A stretch of 53,875 nucleotides of DNA, taken from assembly GCA_964627845.1 (NCBI GenBank), contig CAZVKL010000004.1:1-53875 (forward strand). The letters run 5' to 3'. Positions 22,223-31,250 of this stretch are shown in pieces; within the stretch, counting starts at the first letter, position 1, and each line of letters starts with the position of its first letter. Below the pieces are notes generated by a model that was given only the letters and a program-made list of their open reading frames with translations, had not been told where the DNA came from and made no database searches. Both the position numbers and the translations under genes were made by a program. The DNA comes from DUUI01 sp964627845. Its GTDB lineage: Bacteria > Bacillota_I > Bacilli_A > Erysipelotrichales > Erysipelotrichaceae.

Positions 22223-22868
22223 GGGCTTCTCCTATTGGGTGAATCTTTCTAAAAACAATTAGTTTTTTAACTCGATCCATAAGTAGTTGTAAGATGGATA
22301 AGACTAAGAAAAAAACCATACCTAAGAAGGCTGTTTGCGTTAAGAAATAAATATTGTTAACATTCTCAGATAGTTCATGTAATTGCGTCTCAACCGGTTT
22401 ATACTCAAATTCACAATGGTAAGGAACTTCCTGACTCTCAACGCTACAAACTTGAGATTGGGTTAGCGTTGTAATTTGTCCAATCATCGGTTGTGTCAAA
22501 GAGAGATACAAGCCACTGCTCAAAACAAAGCCAATCAGGGTATAAACGATTAAGGCATCGAAGCGTATTTTTTTAAAGCGAAACCACCAAGCCGTAAAAT
22601 ACAGGACGATTAATAACCAAATAAAAATAATGAATAAAGTATTAATCGTAAAGAATGATGACAAAATAGAGTAGTCTTGTTGGAGGTTAGGCTGTGTGTT
22701 AAAAACAACAATACTTAATTCTTTGACTAGACTCGCTGTCCATATCCGACCGATGATGATAATTACAACTAATAATGTCATCAGGCCTAATAAAATTAAA
22801 GATATTGTTCCTTTTCGATGTGCTTTAATTAAGTTCTGTTTTAAATCAATATTTTTTGGTGTCTCCAT
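22203..22868 (-). CDS. Four-helix membrane protein of unknown function (first of a pair)
   Basis: 221 residues, four predicted helices (about 21-43, 72-94, 105-127, 177-196), basic N-terminus KQNLIKAHRKG. The long outer loop between helices 3 and 4 has two cysteines (QVCSVESQEVPYHCEF) that could form a disulfide. No family recognised. It overlaps the next gene by 20 nt and shares its topology. AAGGGA ribosome site and a promoter divergent from sbcD. Confidence 0.7.
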   Translation of the reverse strand: METPKNIDLKQNLIKAHRKGTISLILLGLMTLLVVIIIIGRIWTASLVKELSIVVFNTQPNLQQDYSILSSFFTINTLFIIFIWLLIVLYFTAWWFRFKKIRFDALIVYTLIGFVLSSGLYLSLTQPMIGQITTLTQSQVCSVESQEVPYHCEFEYKPVETQLHELSENVNNIYFLTQTAFLGMVFFLVLSILQLLMDRVKKLIVFRKIHPIGEAHGKVTI

Positions 22869-22889
22869 AATTGTTCCCTTATTTTTGTT

Positions 22890-22918
22890 ATTATGTCATA
22901 TTCTGTTGAATAGTTCAA
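22890..22918 (-). promoter_or_regulatory. Promoter of the membrane-protein pair, divergent from sbcD
   Basis: Minus strand TTGAAC (22918-22913), 17-nt spacer, CATAAT (22895-22890). The -35 is half of TTGAA-TAG-TTCAA (22906-22918); the other half, TTGAAT (22906-22911), could be the -35 for sbcD with TATGAT (22931-22936). Confidence 0.5.
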
Positions 22919-22961
22919 TATGTCACTAAGTATGATAAAATACCTTCAAGGAGTGATTTCC

Positions 22962-24074
22962 ATGCGATTTTTACACACAGCAGATTGGCATATTGGTAAG
23001 ATTGTCAATGAATTTCCAATGATTGATTATCAACGGGATATGTTAAAACAAATTATCCATCTTTTAAAAGAAGAACCGTATGATTGTTTAGTCATTGCCG
23101 GTGACTTATATGATCGTGCTCAACCAAAACAAGAATACATAGAGTTGGTCAACCAGGTCTTTAAAGAAATTATTGAGGAGTCAAATACCCCAATTTTATT
23201 AATTTCTGGGAATCATGATTCTGGCGCATTAATCGGGTATGGTGATTTCTTACTCCATAAACAAGGACTTTATTCGGTTGGACTCTTCTCTGAACAAATT
23301 AGGAAGGTATCAATGAAGGATTCTGATTTTTATCTGTTTCCATTTGTTACACCATCTCAAGGGGCTAGAGACTTAGATAACCCAACCATTAAAACTTACG
23401 ATGATCTTTATAGAGAAGTTCTATCGTCCATTAAACTTGACCCATCTAAAAACAACATCTTATTAGCACATGGTTATATCGTTAAAGATGGAAATGTGCT
23501 TGAAAAAGAAGATTCAGTTCGTCCGCTAAGTGTTGGAACCGCCGAATATGTCAGTGCCAATCACTTTGAAGCATTTGATTATGTTGCCTTAGGGCATCTA
23601 CACTCGCATCATCATATTGGAAATGAAAAAATCCAATATAGTGGGTCTTTAATGAAATATTCCAAGTCTGAAGTAAATAATAAAATTTCCGTAACAGAAG
23701 TTGAAATTATGGATCATCAGCTTAAAACGAAACGACTTTTTCTGACTCCCTCTAAGGACCTACTTATTAAGGAAGGGTATTACAATGATCTTATTAAAGA
23801 ATCCGATCAAAACTTTATTTTCTTTGAATTGTTAGACACTCATATTATTAGTGATGCGATGACCAAATTAAGAATCAATTACCCCTATGCAATGGGTCTT
23901 AGTTATAAAAATATTGAATTGACATTGTCTCATGACCGGATTTCTCAACAAGAAATCTCAAATAAATCAACTTTAGAATTATTTAAAGATTTTTATCAAC
24001 AAAGCCAATCTCAAATCCTTAATCAAAAACAGAATGAGTTCCTTAAAGAAGTACTTAAGGAGGAAACCTTATGA
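22962..24074 (+). CDS. sbcD: DNA repair exonuclease SbcD (Mre11 homologue)
   Basis: 370-residue nuclease subunit of the SbcCD complex that opens DNA hairpins and processes ends. Start at 22962 from CAAGGAG and the canonical MRFLHTADWHIGK. Phosphodiesterase motifs with Mn2+ ligands in order: TADWHIG, VIAGDLYDRAQP, ISGNHDSG, LLAHGYI and ALGHLHSHH. Capping and C-terminal SbcC-binding region follow. Overlaps sbcC by 4 nt (ATGA). Confidence 0.95.
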   Translation: MRFLHTADWHIGKIVNEFPMIDYQRDMLKQIIHLLKEEPYDCLVIAGDLYDRAQPKQEYIELVNQVFKEIIEESNTPILLISGNHDSGALIGYGDFLLHKQGLYSVGLFSEQIRKVSMKDSDFYLFPFVTPSQGARDLDNPTIKTYDDLYREVLSSIKLDPSKNNILLAHGYIVKDGNVLEKEDSVRPLSVGTAEYVSANHFEAFDYVALGHLHSHHHIGNEKIQYSGSLMKYSKSEVNNKISVTEVEIMDHQLKTKRLFLTPSKDLLIKEGYYNDLIKESDQNFIFFELLDTHIISDAMTKLRINYPYAMGLSYKNIELTLSHDRISQQEISNKSTLELFKDFYQQSQSQILNQKQNEFLKEVLKEETL

Positions 24075-27000
24075 GACCAATAAAATTAGAGTTACAAGCC
24101 TTTGGTCCTTTTAAAGAGAAGGTCATCATTGATTTTAACCAATTCTTAGATGAAGGTTTATTCCTAATCACTGGTCCAACTGGGTCTGGTAAGACCAGCC
24201 TTTTTGACGCCATTTTATATGCTTTATACGGTCAATTGTCGAATTCAGACAAAAACTTATTAGCTGCCAATACGATGAAATCACAACATGCGGACGATGA
24301 TACGCTCTCTTATGTGAAGTTGGTCTTTGAGAGTCGCTCAAAAACCTATACCATCTATCGTCAACCCGCTCAAACAATTATGGGTAAACGTGGACGATAC
24401 ATTGAGGATGTCAACAAAGTAAAATTAACGAGTGAACATCTGATTTTAGAAAGAGCAGACGATGTAAAAAAGGAGATTGAAGAAATAATCGGGTTAAGTG
24501 CCGATCAGTTTAAACAAATCGTGCTCCTACCACAAGGTGAATTTAAGAAGTTGTTATTCTCCGCATCGAATGAGAAAGAAAAGATCTTTCGAGATATTTT
24601 TGAGACTCAAGCCATCGAAAAATTCACACTCGACTTAAAATCAAGAGTTGACGAATTAAGAAAACAAAACACGCATTCTTTGTTGAAACTGAAGACATTT
24701 TTGAGTTCAATGATCAATAATGATGAAAGTTTTGAAAATCGAGTCGAACTAGAACAGTTTGACGAAATAATTGATATCTTACGTCAGACGATTCAAACAA
24801 ACCAACAACAAATAAAGCAGCTTCATCATCAGCTTGATGACCTTGAAAAGAACATTCATCAAATCGGCCAACAGATTCAAATCGAAAAAGAGATGGATCA
24901 CTTTCAAAAACAAGCTCAGCAGCTCCAACAAAACTTAGAGAACATTCAGACTCTGTCGGAACGCATCAATAAAGGAAAATTGATAATTGAAGCGAATAAA
25001 TTGAAGAGACAGGTGGATGCCCATCATGTCAAAGTCGAAAAATTAAAAGAAGAGCTGATACAACTCGAACAACAACAGCTTACGACCAGTAAAGACATTG
25101 ACAAAAGCCATCATGAGCGTTTATTGAACGAGAAAGATTTAGAATTAATTCCATCATGGAAAAAAGAGATTGAAGCAACTCAAACACAGCTTAATCAAAT
25201 AGAAAAATTGACTTCCCTTATATATAAGGAAGAGAATCATCAAAAAACGAAACAATCCTTCATGTTAAATGTGGATGCTTTAAACTCAAAATCGATAAAA
25301 ATGAAAAATCAGTTAAACGATCTTTCCTCAAAATTAGAAAAGATTAATGAAGCTGAAATCAATCGTATTGAGGTGACAAAGAATATTGATGATTTGAACA
25401 CAAAACTAGAATCGTATACAAATACTTTAAATCAATTAAAAAAGGTTGATAGTTTAATGCATCAGCGAACGATTGAAAAGAACATGTTTGAACAATTTTC
25501 TGCTTCATTCAACGACTTAAGTAAACAGGTCAGTGATGCTCAAATCCTTCTTCAATCACAACAAGCGGCCTTATTAGCTAAGGAACTAAAACCACAACAG
25601 CCTTGTCCGGTTTGTGGCTCCCTCCACCATCCCAATCTAGCAGTGCTGAGTGATGAGTCCATCAATCAGGAAGAGGTTGATCAGTTATATCAAGAACTTC
25701 AAGTTGTGTTGGCTAAGAAGGCCTCAAGTCAACAGTTAATGGAATCCTTGAGTCAACAAATAATAACCGAATTAGAATTGTTAAATATCCAAGAAACATC
25801 TGTGTCCGCTCACGTTGAACGAATTCATTCGCTTCAATCTGTATCGATTAAAGAAAAAGAGCGTGAACAAAATAAACTCAACAAACTGAATCAACTGATT
25901 GATCAAAAAGAAGCAACAATCGAACAAAAAGAGAAGTTAGAAAAACAGGGTCAACAGTTTGAACTGGAGATGGCTTCTATTTTAGGTCAGGTGAATGAAT
26001 TAGATAATCAATTAAAAGAGATTGTTGAAGAAAAGAAGATGGTTGGAGAGGTTGAGATTCATCAAAAACAAACTTTAATGGATCGTGTGGACACCTATCA
26101 AAAACGAATTGATCAAGCTCAAAGCAATAAAGAGGGGATAAAAGATAAACTGAATGTTTTGGACAATCAAATGACTAGAATCAAATCAACTCAAGAAATT
26201 CTGAAACAAAACCTTTTAAATCAATTACAGGAAAAACAATTAATCCAACAACAGTTTGATGACTACTTAGTTAACTATGCATTAAGTCTAGACGATTTGG
26301 ATCAAGCCATGAGTCTAGAAGCCATTCAGAAAGCTGAAAAAGAGGTCTCTGATTTTAACCTTAATTATCAAACCGTTGTAAAACAACTCCAAGCGGCTAA
26401 TGAAAAGAGAGCATTGTTAGAGGTGATTGAAGTGCATCCACTCGATAAAGAGTTTGAACTAAAACAAAAACGGGTTGCACTCAATGAACAATTGACTAAG
26501 ATACAAGCCAATCTTGAAAATCAACAACATGTTCTTACTTCGGTAGAAATGGAACATCAACAGTACAAACAAATTAAAGAGGACTTAAACAACTATGGTC
26601 CCTTATCAGAGGTGGCCTTAGGCAATAAAGAAAATGGGTATCTTTCTTTTGAGAGATATGTGTTGTCTTCTTATTTTGAGGAAGTGTTGCATTATGCTAA
26701 TTTGAGACTCTATGATATGTCACAACAACGATATAAATTGATTGTCGCTCGTGAAGTTGATTCACGTAAACGATCAGCAGGTTTAGATTTAGAAGTGTTT
26801 GACCACTATACGTCTAGCACCAGATCGGTCAAATCACTCTCGGGAGGTGAAACCTTCAATGCATCATTAAGTTTAGCATTAGGACTCTCAGATGTGATTA
26901 CTCAGAAAAGTGGTGGAGTTCAACTGGAAACATTATTTATTGATGAAGGGTTTGGGGCACTGGACGCTCAAGCACTTGATTTAGCCATTGAAACCCTCTT

Positions 27001-27127
27001 TGAATTAAATCAGAGTGGGAGAGTGGTAGGAATCATTTCACATGTCAGTGAACTCAAAGAAAGAATCCCCAGTCAAATTCAAGTTGAAAAGACGGCATCA
27101 GGAAGTTATGTTAAAACTTTCGGATAG
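24071..27127 (+). CDS. sbcC: SbcC ATPase (Rad50 homologue)
   Basis: 1018-residue SMC-like ATPase partner of SbcD. N-terminal Walker A TGPTGSGKTSLFDAI, Q-loop IVLLPQGEFKKLL, a long coiled coil (about residues 180-860) with the zinc-hook CPVCGSLHHP at Cys512 and Cys515 that dimerises two arms, and the C-terminal lobe with signature SLSGGETFNASLSLALG and Walker B LETLFIDEGFGALD. Length and layout are normal. A terminator follows the stop. Confidence 0.96.
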   Translation: MRPIKLELQAFGPFKEKVIIDFNQFLDEGLFLITGPTGSGKTSLFDAILYALYGQLSNSDKNLLAANTMKSQHADDDTLSYVKLVFESRSKTYTIYRQPAQTIMGKRGRYIEDVNKVKLTSEHLILERADDVKKEIEEIIGLSADQFKQIVLLPQGEFKKLLFSASNEKEKIFRDIFETQAIEKFTLDLKSRVDELRKQNTHSLLKLKTFLSSMINNDESFENRVELEQFDEIIDILRQTIQTNQQQIKQLHHQLDDLEKNIHQIGQQIQIEKEMDHFQKQAQQLQQNLENIQTLSERINKGKLIIEANKLKRQVDAHHVKVEKLKEELIQLEQQQLTTSKDIDKSHHERLLNEKDLELIPSWKKEIEATQTQLNQIEKLTSLIYKEENHQKTKQSFMLNVDALNSKSIKMKNQLNDLSSKLEKINEAEINRIEVTKNIDDLNTKLESYTNTLNQLKKVDSLMHQRTIEKNMFEQFSASFNDLSKQVSDAQILLQSQQAALLAKELKPQQPCPVCGSLHHPNLAVLSDESINQEEVDQLYQELQVVLAKKASSQQLMESLSQQIITELELLNIQETSVSAHVERIHSLQSVSIKEKEREQNKLNKLNQLIDQKEATIEQKEKLEKQGQQFELEMASILGQVNELDNQLKEIVEEKKMVGEVEIHQKQTLMDRVDTYQKRIDQAQSNKEGIKDKLNVLDNQMTRIKSTQEILKQNLLNQLQEKQLIQQQFDDYLVNYALSLDDLDQAMSLEAIQKAEKEVSDFNLNYQTVVKQLQAANEKRALLEVIEVHPLDKEFELKQKRVALNEQLTKIQANLENQQHVLTSVEMEHQQYKQIKEDLNNYGPLSEVALGNKENGYLSFERYVLSSYFEEVLHYANLRLYDMSQQRYKLIVAREVDSRKRSAGLDLEVFDHYTSSTRSVKSLSGGETFNASLSLALGLSDVITQKSGGVQLETLFIDEGFGALDAQALDLAIETLFELNQSGRVVGIISHVSELKERIPSQIQVEKTASGSYVKTFG

Positions 27128-27130
27128 AAA

Positions 27131-27159
27131 AAAGCCTAACGATTGAATCGTTAGGCTTT
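27131..27159. terminator. Bidirectional terminator between sbcC and tRNA-Leu
   Basis: AAAGCCTAACGATT / AATCGTTAGGCTTT, 13-14 bp. On the minus strand T6 follows; on the plus strand only T3. Confidence 0.85.
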
Positions 27160-27169
27160 ACTGTTCATT

Positions 27170-27254
27170 TGGTGCACCAAGCGGGATTTGAACCCGCACA
27201 GCTAATGCCACACGCCCCTCAAGCGTGCGCGTCTACCAATTCCGCCACTGGTGC
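27170..27254 (-). tRNA. tRNA-Leu (anticodon GAG)
   Basis: 85 nt class II tRNA with encoded CCA and long variable arm. Acceptor GCACCAG/TTGGTGC (one wobble), anticodon stem CACGC/GCGTG around loop TTGAGGG, T arm GCGGG-TTCAAAT-CCCGC. Reads CUC/CUU. Confidence 0.95.
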
Positions 27255-27296
27255 ATTGGAATAATATTATATCATTTTCCTTTCAGAATGGAAGTC

Positions 27297-27405
27297 AAAA
27301 AAAACTCAAGGGAGGCTCGAGTTTTCTTGATCGCTTGTTTAAGAAAGGAAATCATGTTATCAGGAGGAAACTGGTCAATGACAACAAGCTAGTTTGTAAG
27401 AACTT
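27297..27405 (-). ncRNA. Candidate small RNA with C-rich motifs
   Basis: About 109 nt, bounded by a strong minus-strand promoter (27412-27439) and a terminator AAAACTC / GAGTTTT with T8 (27325-27297). No open frame of note. The RNA holds GTTTCCTCCTG in a probable open stretch and exposes GAGCCTCCCTT in the terminator loop, both complementary to Shine-Dalgarno sequences, as in C-rich-motif regulatory RNAs of Bacillota. GCTTGTT and AACAAGC can close a long-range 7-bp stem, and TTTCTT / AAGAAA a local one. No known family recognised. It lies between tRNA-Leu and a divergent dehydrogenase gene. Confidence 0.55.
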
Positions 27406-27411
27406 ACTTAT

Positions 27412-27439
27412 ATTATACTCATAGATTAAAACGTGTCAA
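27412..27439 (-). promoter_or_regulatory. Promoter of the candidate small RNA
   Basis: Minus strand consensus TTGACA (27439-27434), 16-nt spacer, TATAAT (27417-27412). No protein start lies downstream on this strand before the terminator. Confidence 0.7.
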
Positions 27440-27538
27440 CACTTTTACAGAAAGTATTTAAACAATTTTCATAAATTATGTAAACTACTTACATTGTTTG
27501 TCTGTGATATATTAAATGAAGAAATTGTGAGGGATAAA

Positions 27539-28447
27539 ATGAAAGTTTATATTGATAATGATTATTTAGAATTTGATCAAAATAAGATCGACAAGCTAAA
27601 ACAACTTGGTTATGAGGTCAAAGAAGCACCCACACCCGATTTAGAGGTTATTGTGTCATCGCGACGTAAATTAATTAATCACACGGACAATTTTAAGAAT
27701 CTTAAGTTTATCCAATTAACCTCAGCGGGTTACGATTTCTTAGAGACTCAACCTGTTAAAGAGAAAGGAATTCTCTTAGCGAATGCCAAAGGCGTCTACT
27801 CTGAAGCGATAGGCGAGTTTGTTGTGGCGAGACTCCTTCAAGTTTATCAAGGACTTCGTCATTTAGATCAAAGTCAAGAAGCACAAGTTTGGGATAGAAA
27901 CATCGATTTATTGTCGCTCAAGAATTTGAAGGGCGCAATTTTAGGGACTGGGTCAATTTCCAAGGAAGTCGTTAAACGATTAAAAGCCTTTGGGCCTAAT
28001 TTAGATGGATATAATACAAAAGGAACGCATCACCAAGAATTTGATGCCTGTTATCCACTCGATCAATTTGATCAAAAGAGTGACCAGTATGACTTTGTTG
28101 TCATTACTCTACCGCTTAATGAAGTGACGCAGTATTACTTCGATAAGGCGCGTTTAAACGCATTGAAGAAAGAATGTGTCTTAGTTAATATTGCCAGAGG
28201 TCCAATCATTAAGGAATTTGATTTACTTGAAATCATGGATACTCATTTGTCCGCAATTGTGTTAGATGTTTTTGAACAAGAACCATTAGATAAGAAAAGT
28301 CCATTATGGACGCACCCAAAAGCTTATCTGAGTTCTCATATCTCATTTAAGAACAACTTCTATAAAGAAAACATCCAATCGCTTATTATGGATAACTTAG
28401 TTAAATATATTAAGCAAGAGACATTAACCAATTTGGTTGAACTATAA
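27539..28447 (+). CDS. NAD-dependent D-isomer-specific 2-hydroxyacid dehydrogenase
   Basis: 302 residues; start at 27539 from GTGAGGG 8 nt upstream. Member of the D-2-hydroxyacid dehydrogenase family: NAD loop AILGTGSISKEVVKRL (GxGxxx form, about residues 132-147), substrate-binding VNIARGPII with catalytic Arg, DVFEQEPLD with catalytic Glu, and the catalytic His in LSSHIS. The catalytic set is complete, so an active reductase of a 2-oxo acid is expected, substrate unknown. The first 50 residues are shorter and more divergent than in SerA or lactate dehydrogenases. Confidence 0.88.
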   Translation: MKVYIDNDYLEFDQNKIDKLKQLGYEVKEAPTPDLEVIVSSRRKLINHTDNFKNLKFIQLTSAGYDFLETQPVKEKGILLANAKGVYSEAIGEFVVARLLQVYQGLRHLDQSQEAQVWDRNIDLLSLKNLKGAILGTGSISKEVVKRLKAFGPNLDGYNTKGTHHQEFDACYPLDQFDQKSDQYDFVVITLPLNEVTQYYFDKARLNALKKECVLVNIARGPIIKEFDLLEIMDTHLSAIVLDVFEQEPLDKKSPLWTHPKAYLSSHISFKNNFYKENIQSLIMDNLVKYIKQETLTNLVEL

Positions 28448-28451
28448 GAAA

Positions 28452-28474
28452 AAAAGCTGCGTGTGCAGCTTTTA
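28452..28474. terminator. Bidirectional terminator between dehydrogenase and thioester-like lipoprotein genes
   Basis: AAAAGCTGC-GTGT-GCAGCTTTT, T-rich on both outer flanks. Confidence 0.85.
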
Positions 28475-29698
28475 TTGTTTTACGTTATAGAATGGGTGGA
28501 CTGTTTCTTGGATGCCCCCACCAATGGTGATGGTTTCAACTTCTTGATTCAAGACATAGCCTTCTGGGGCGACAATTTGTTGAATATAGTAAGTTCCAGG
28601 GGCTAAGTTTTCAGCTAAGGCAGGGTAGTCTTCTTCAGAAACGGTTGTTTCAACTGGAGATAAAAATTCAGGACCAGTTGAAATATGATATTGAGATCCA
28701 AAGATTTCAGTTTTAGTATCGATATCATAAGTTGAGATGACTAAGTTGATGGTGTTGGTTTGACTGGTTGACTCAATAAATAGATTTGAGGCCATGCTTA
28801 GTGCACGCTCTTGTCCAATTGATAAATAAGATACATTATCTTGCGAAGAGTATACTTCGGAGAATTCTTTATCAATCTTAAATTGTGGGATAAAACTAAT
28901 GCGCGTATTACGATCAACTTCACTGATATTAAAGCGAAGCTTGTTTGATTCTTCACTCTCTAACAATTCGATGTTTTCAGATGCTTGAATTTCAAAACGA
29001 TTTAAAACATTGTGTTGGTCTTCTAATTCGAATGGTTCGCCTTGGCTTAAACGTTCATTCGAAATGTTCATAATGGATCCGTTAAAGAATGGCGTCTTAC
29101 TGTATTCTTGTTGAGTGCTTAGAATTTCTTCCTTTACTTCGGCTGTGTCAATATCGACAAATTCGATTTGATAAGGTGCATCAGTATCGGGGTTAACGAT
29201 TGTTTCCCAGATTAACTCTTGAGTCGCAATATAATATTTAATATAGTCCTCGTTGTTTATGTTTGAGTCATGATAGAAATCGCCATAGACAACTTCATAA
29301 TCACTCTCACTTAATTGAGCATTGCTTTGAGCTTTTTGTTGACCTGCATCATTGAGGACCCAAAAGCCATACCCATATTGTGCATAATTATAAACTCTAT
29401 CTTTCGTGTTGGTATCCACATCGTCATTCTTATAAAAGGTAGAATTAGTAAGACCTCGACCTGACTCATTGGTGACTCTTGGATTTAATGAGTAGATTGG
29501 ACCCGTCACTTCTTGGACTCCTTCTTGGTTGGTATCAATAGTAGGGATACTTAAGGTATAGGTTTCTTCATCCCCAGAAATAGTATATTCATATTGATTT
29601 GATTCTTCATTAACATTTAAGGTGTAAGGTGTTGAGACTGCGCTTTGACACCCTGCTAGTAGTAACATGACTACAAATAGTGCTTTTATTTTTTTCAT
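28472..29698 (-). CDS. Lipoprotein with thioester-like domain (Cys replaced by Ser) and SpaA/CnaB-type domain
   Basis: 408 residues, lipobox LLAGC (Cys17). Residues about 60-170 resemble bacterial thioester adhesin domains: GPIYSLNPRVTNESGRG corresponds to the Y-C-(L/I)-N-P segment that holds the reactive Cys, here Ser70, and DYIKYYIATQELIWETI corresponds to the conserved (A)TQ-x-x-(I)W segment whose Gln (Gln160) forms the thioester. The C-terminal LAPGTYYIQQIVAPEGYVLN is a prealbumin-like CnaB/SpaA stalk domain. Unlike Gram-positive thioester adhesins it is lipid-anchored, without an LPXTG signal. Domain assignment is by motif reading only. Confidence 0.65.
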   Translation of the reverse strand: MKKIKALFVVMLLLAGCQSAVSTPYTLNVNEESNQYEYTISGDEETYTLSIPTIDTNQEGVQEVTGPIYSLNPRVTNESGRGLTNSTFYKNDDVDTNTKDRVYNYAQYGYGFWVLNDAGQQKAQSNAQLSESDYEVVYGDFYHDSNINNEDYIKYYIATQELIWETIVNPDTDAPYQIEFVDIDTAEVKEEILSTQQEYSKTPFFNGSIMNISNERLSQGEPFELEDQHNVLNRFEIQASENIELLESEESNKLRFNISEVDRNTRISFIPQFKIDKEFSEVYSSQDNVSYLSIGQERALSMASNLFIESTSQTNTINLVISTYDIDTKTEIFGSQYHISTGPEFLSPVETTVSEEDYPALAENLAPGTYYIQQIVAPEGYVLNQEVETITIGGGIQETVHPFYNVKQ

Positions 29699-29867
29699 AC
29701 TTCCTCCTGTGTCTAAGGTGTTAGTAGTTTATCATAAAAGTTAAAAAAGACAAATTTTATGGTTTTAAGCAAAAAAAGTTTTAAAAATTAAAGTGACAAA
29801 ATAGTCACTTAACAGTAGCTTTTCATTAAATATGTGAAAACTCACAAATTTTAAAGGCCAAATAATT

Positions 29868-29897
29868 TTGACTTGTCCGTTCTTTTTTGGTTATAAT
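29868..29897 (+). promoter_or_regulatory. Promoter of the CHAP protein gene
   Basis: TTGACT (29868-29873), 18-nt spacer, TATAAT (29892-29897). The 5' leader contains the inverted repeat GATAAC-CAGAA-GTTATC (29915-29931) before AAAGGAG. Confidence 0.7.
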
Positions 29898-29946
29898 AGC
29901 GACAGTTTTTGAAAGATAACCAGAAGTTATCAATTAAAGGAGCATT

Positions 29947-31158
29947 ATGAAGAAAGAAGCAAAGATATTAGCATTACTCTCTCTAAGCACACTCTTAGGG
30001 GGTTGGGCTCTTCCTAGTAGAGATGTAAAAGCTAACGATATAGAAAAGCAAGAAAAAGTCCAACTGACTTTAACAGCTGCCGATGTCACTGTTGCGCAAT
30101 TCTCAGAATTTGATGCAAGAGACTTAGTTGTTTCAGGAGCATTTGATTCACTACAACACTCAATTGTTGATACATCCGTTGTTGGAAAGGTCTCAGTCAC
30201 CTATATCGCTAGCAAAGGGTTAGAAACCATTAAACTTTCTAAGACAATTGACGTGAGAGATGGTATCGCACCTGAAATTGATGGCTCTGATACAATTGAA
30301 TTAAAATATGACTCAGAATACAATATTTTAGATGCTTACACAGCAACTGATAATATTGATGAAGATGTAACCCTTGAAGTCGTTGGTGATGTTGATCGCC
30401 TTACGGCTGGTGAATATGAAATTGTTATTAAAGCGACAGACTCTTCAGACAACGTGACAACTAAAGAAGTGGTTGTGACAGTCAATGAAGATCCTGAAGT
30501 GATTGCTTTAAGAGAACGTAACGCAGAACTGGCTGTTCTTGTCGATGAAGCAAACGCATTAAATGGAACATTATTAGCAGATACGACTGTTTCAGCGGTT
30601 GAGTCTATGTTAAATAGAGTTAATAACGCTAAAGGTTTAGAATCTGATCATGCAAGTACATTAGCAAACTTATCAAGCGAATTAGCTGCTAAACTCGTTC
30701 GTGCTAAAGAATACCATGCACCTGCCCCTGCACCGGTTGTTCAAACACAACAAGCGGCACCTGCTGCACAAACACAACAACCTGCTCAACAAGCGGCACC
30801 GGTCGCTCAAGCACAACCAACAGTTGGTTCAATATCTAGCAACTCTGTTAATACCTATGGCGCTGGATGGTGTACATGGTGGGTTGCTGACCAAAGAGCT
30901 GCATGGGGGAACCCAATCCCTAATAACTGGGGTAACGCAATTTCATGGTATGGAAATGCTGCTGCACAAGGCTATGGCGTAGGTTCAGTACCTGCTGCTG
31001 GAGCAATCGCTTATTTCCCTGGAGCTAACCATGTTGCTTTCGTCGAGTCTGTAAATGGAAATGGAACAATTACAATTTCTGAAATGGGCTATGGCTTCAG
31101 AGCTTGGGGCTTCAACAGAAGAACAATTTCTGCTTCAAGTGCATCGTATATCTATTAA
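29947..31158 (+). CDS. Secreted CHAP-domain peptidoglycan hydrolase
   Basis: 403 residues: signal peptide (about 1-30), two Ig-like beta domains (about 37-105 and 107-180, the second of DUF5011 type ending TVNEDPEV), an alpha-helical stretch (RERNAELAVLVDEANALNG..., about 185-255), a Pro/Ala/Gln linker, and a C-terminal CHAP domain. CHAP catalytic residues: Cys309 in GAGWCTWWVADQR and His362 in GANHVAFVE, with Glu/Asn further on. Predicted amidase or endopeptidase acting on peptidoglycan outside the cell. No wall anchor. The N-terminal 250 residues match the next gene's product. Confidence 0.9.
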   Translation: MKKEAKILALLSLSTLLGGWALPSRDVKANDIEKQEKVQLTLTAADVTVAQFSEFDARDLVVSGAFDSLQHSIVDTSVVGKVSVTYIASKGLETIKLSKTIDVRDGIAPEIDGSDTIELKYDSEYNILDAYTATDNIDEDVTLEVVGDVDRLTAGEYEIVIKATDSSDNVTTKEVVVTVNEDPEVIALRERNAELAVLVDEANALNGTLLADTTVSAVESMLNRVNNAKGLESDHASTLANLSSELAAKLVRAKEYHAPAPAPVVQTQQAAPAAQTQQPAQQAAPVAQAQPTVGSISSNSVNTYGAGWCTWWVADQRAAWGNPIPNNWGNAISWYGNAAAQGYGVGSVPAAGAIAYFPGANHVAFVESVNGNGTITISEMGYGFRAWGFNRRTISASSASYIY

Positions 31159-31168
31159 TCAATTGAAA

Positions 31169-31205
31169 GGGTTTCGATTCTTTCAGTAAGTTTAAGAAGA
31201 AACCC
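31169..31205 (+). other. Long hairpin between the two hydrolase genes
   Basis: GGGTTTC-ga-TTCTT / AAGAA-GAAACCC, 12 bp with a GA bulge and 11-nt loop, no T run. Together with the terminator at 31222 it separates the two paralogous genes. Confidence 0.5.
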
Positions 31206-31221
31206 GTCATAAAGAATTTTA

Positions 31222-31250
31222 GACAACGCTAGGGCGTTGTCTTTGTTTCT
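31222..31250 (+). terminator. Terminator between CHAP gene and 3D-like paralogue
   Basis: GACAACGC-TAGG-GCGTTGTC then TTTGTTTCTT, only 14 nt before the next ATG; partial read-through is probably needed for the next gene since no promoter is seen after it. Confidence 0.75.
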
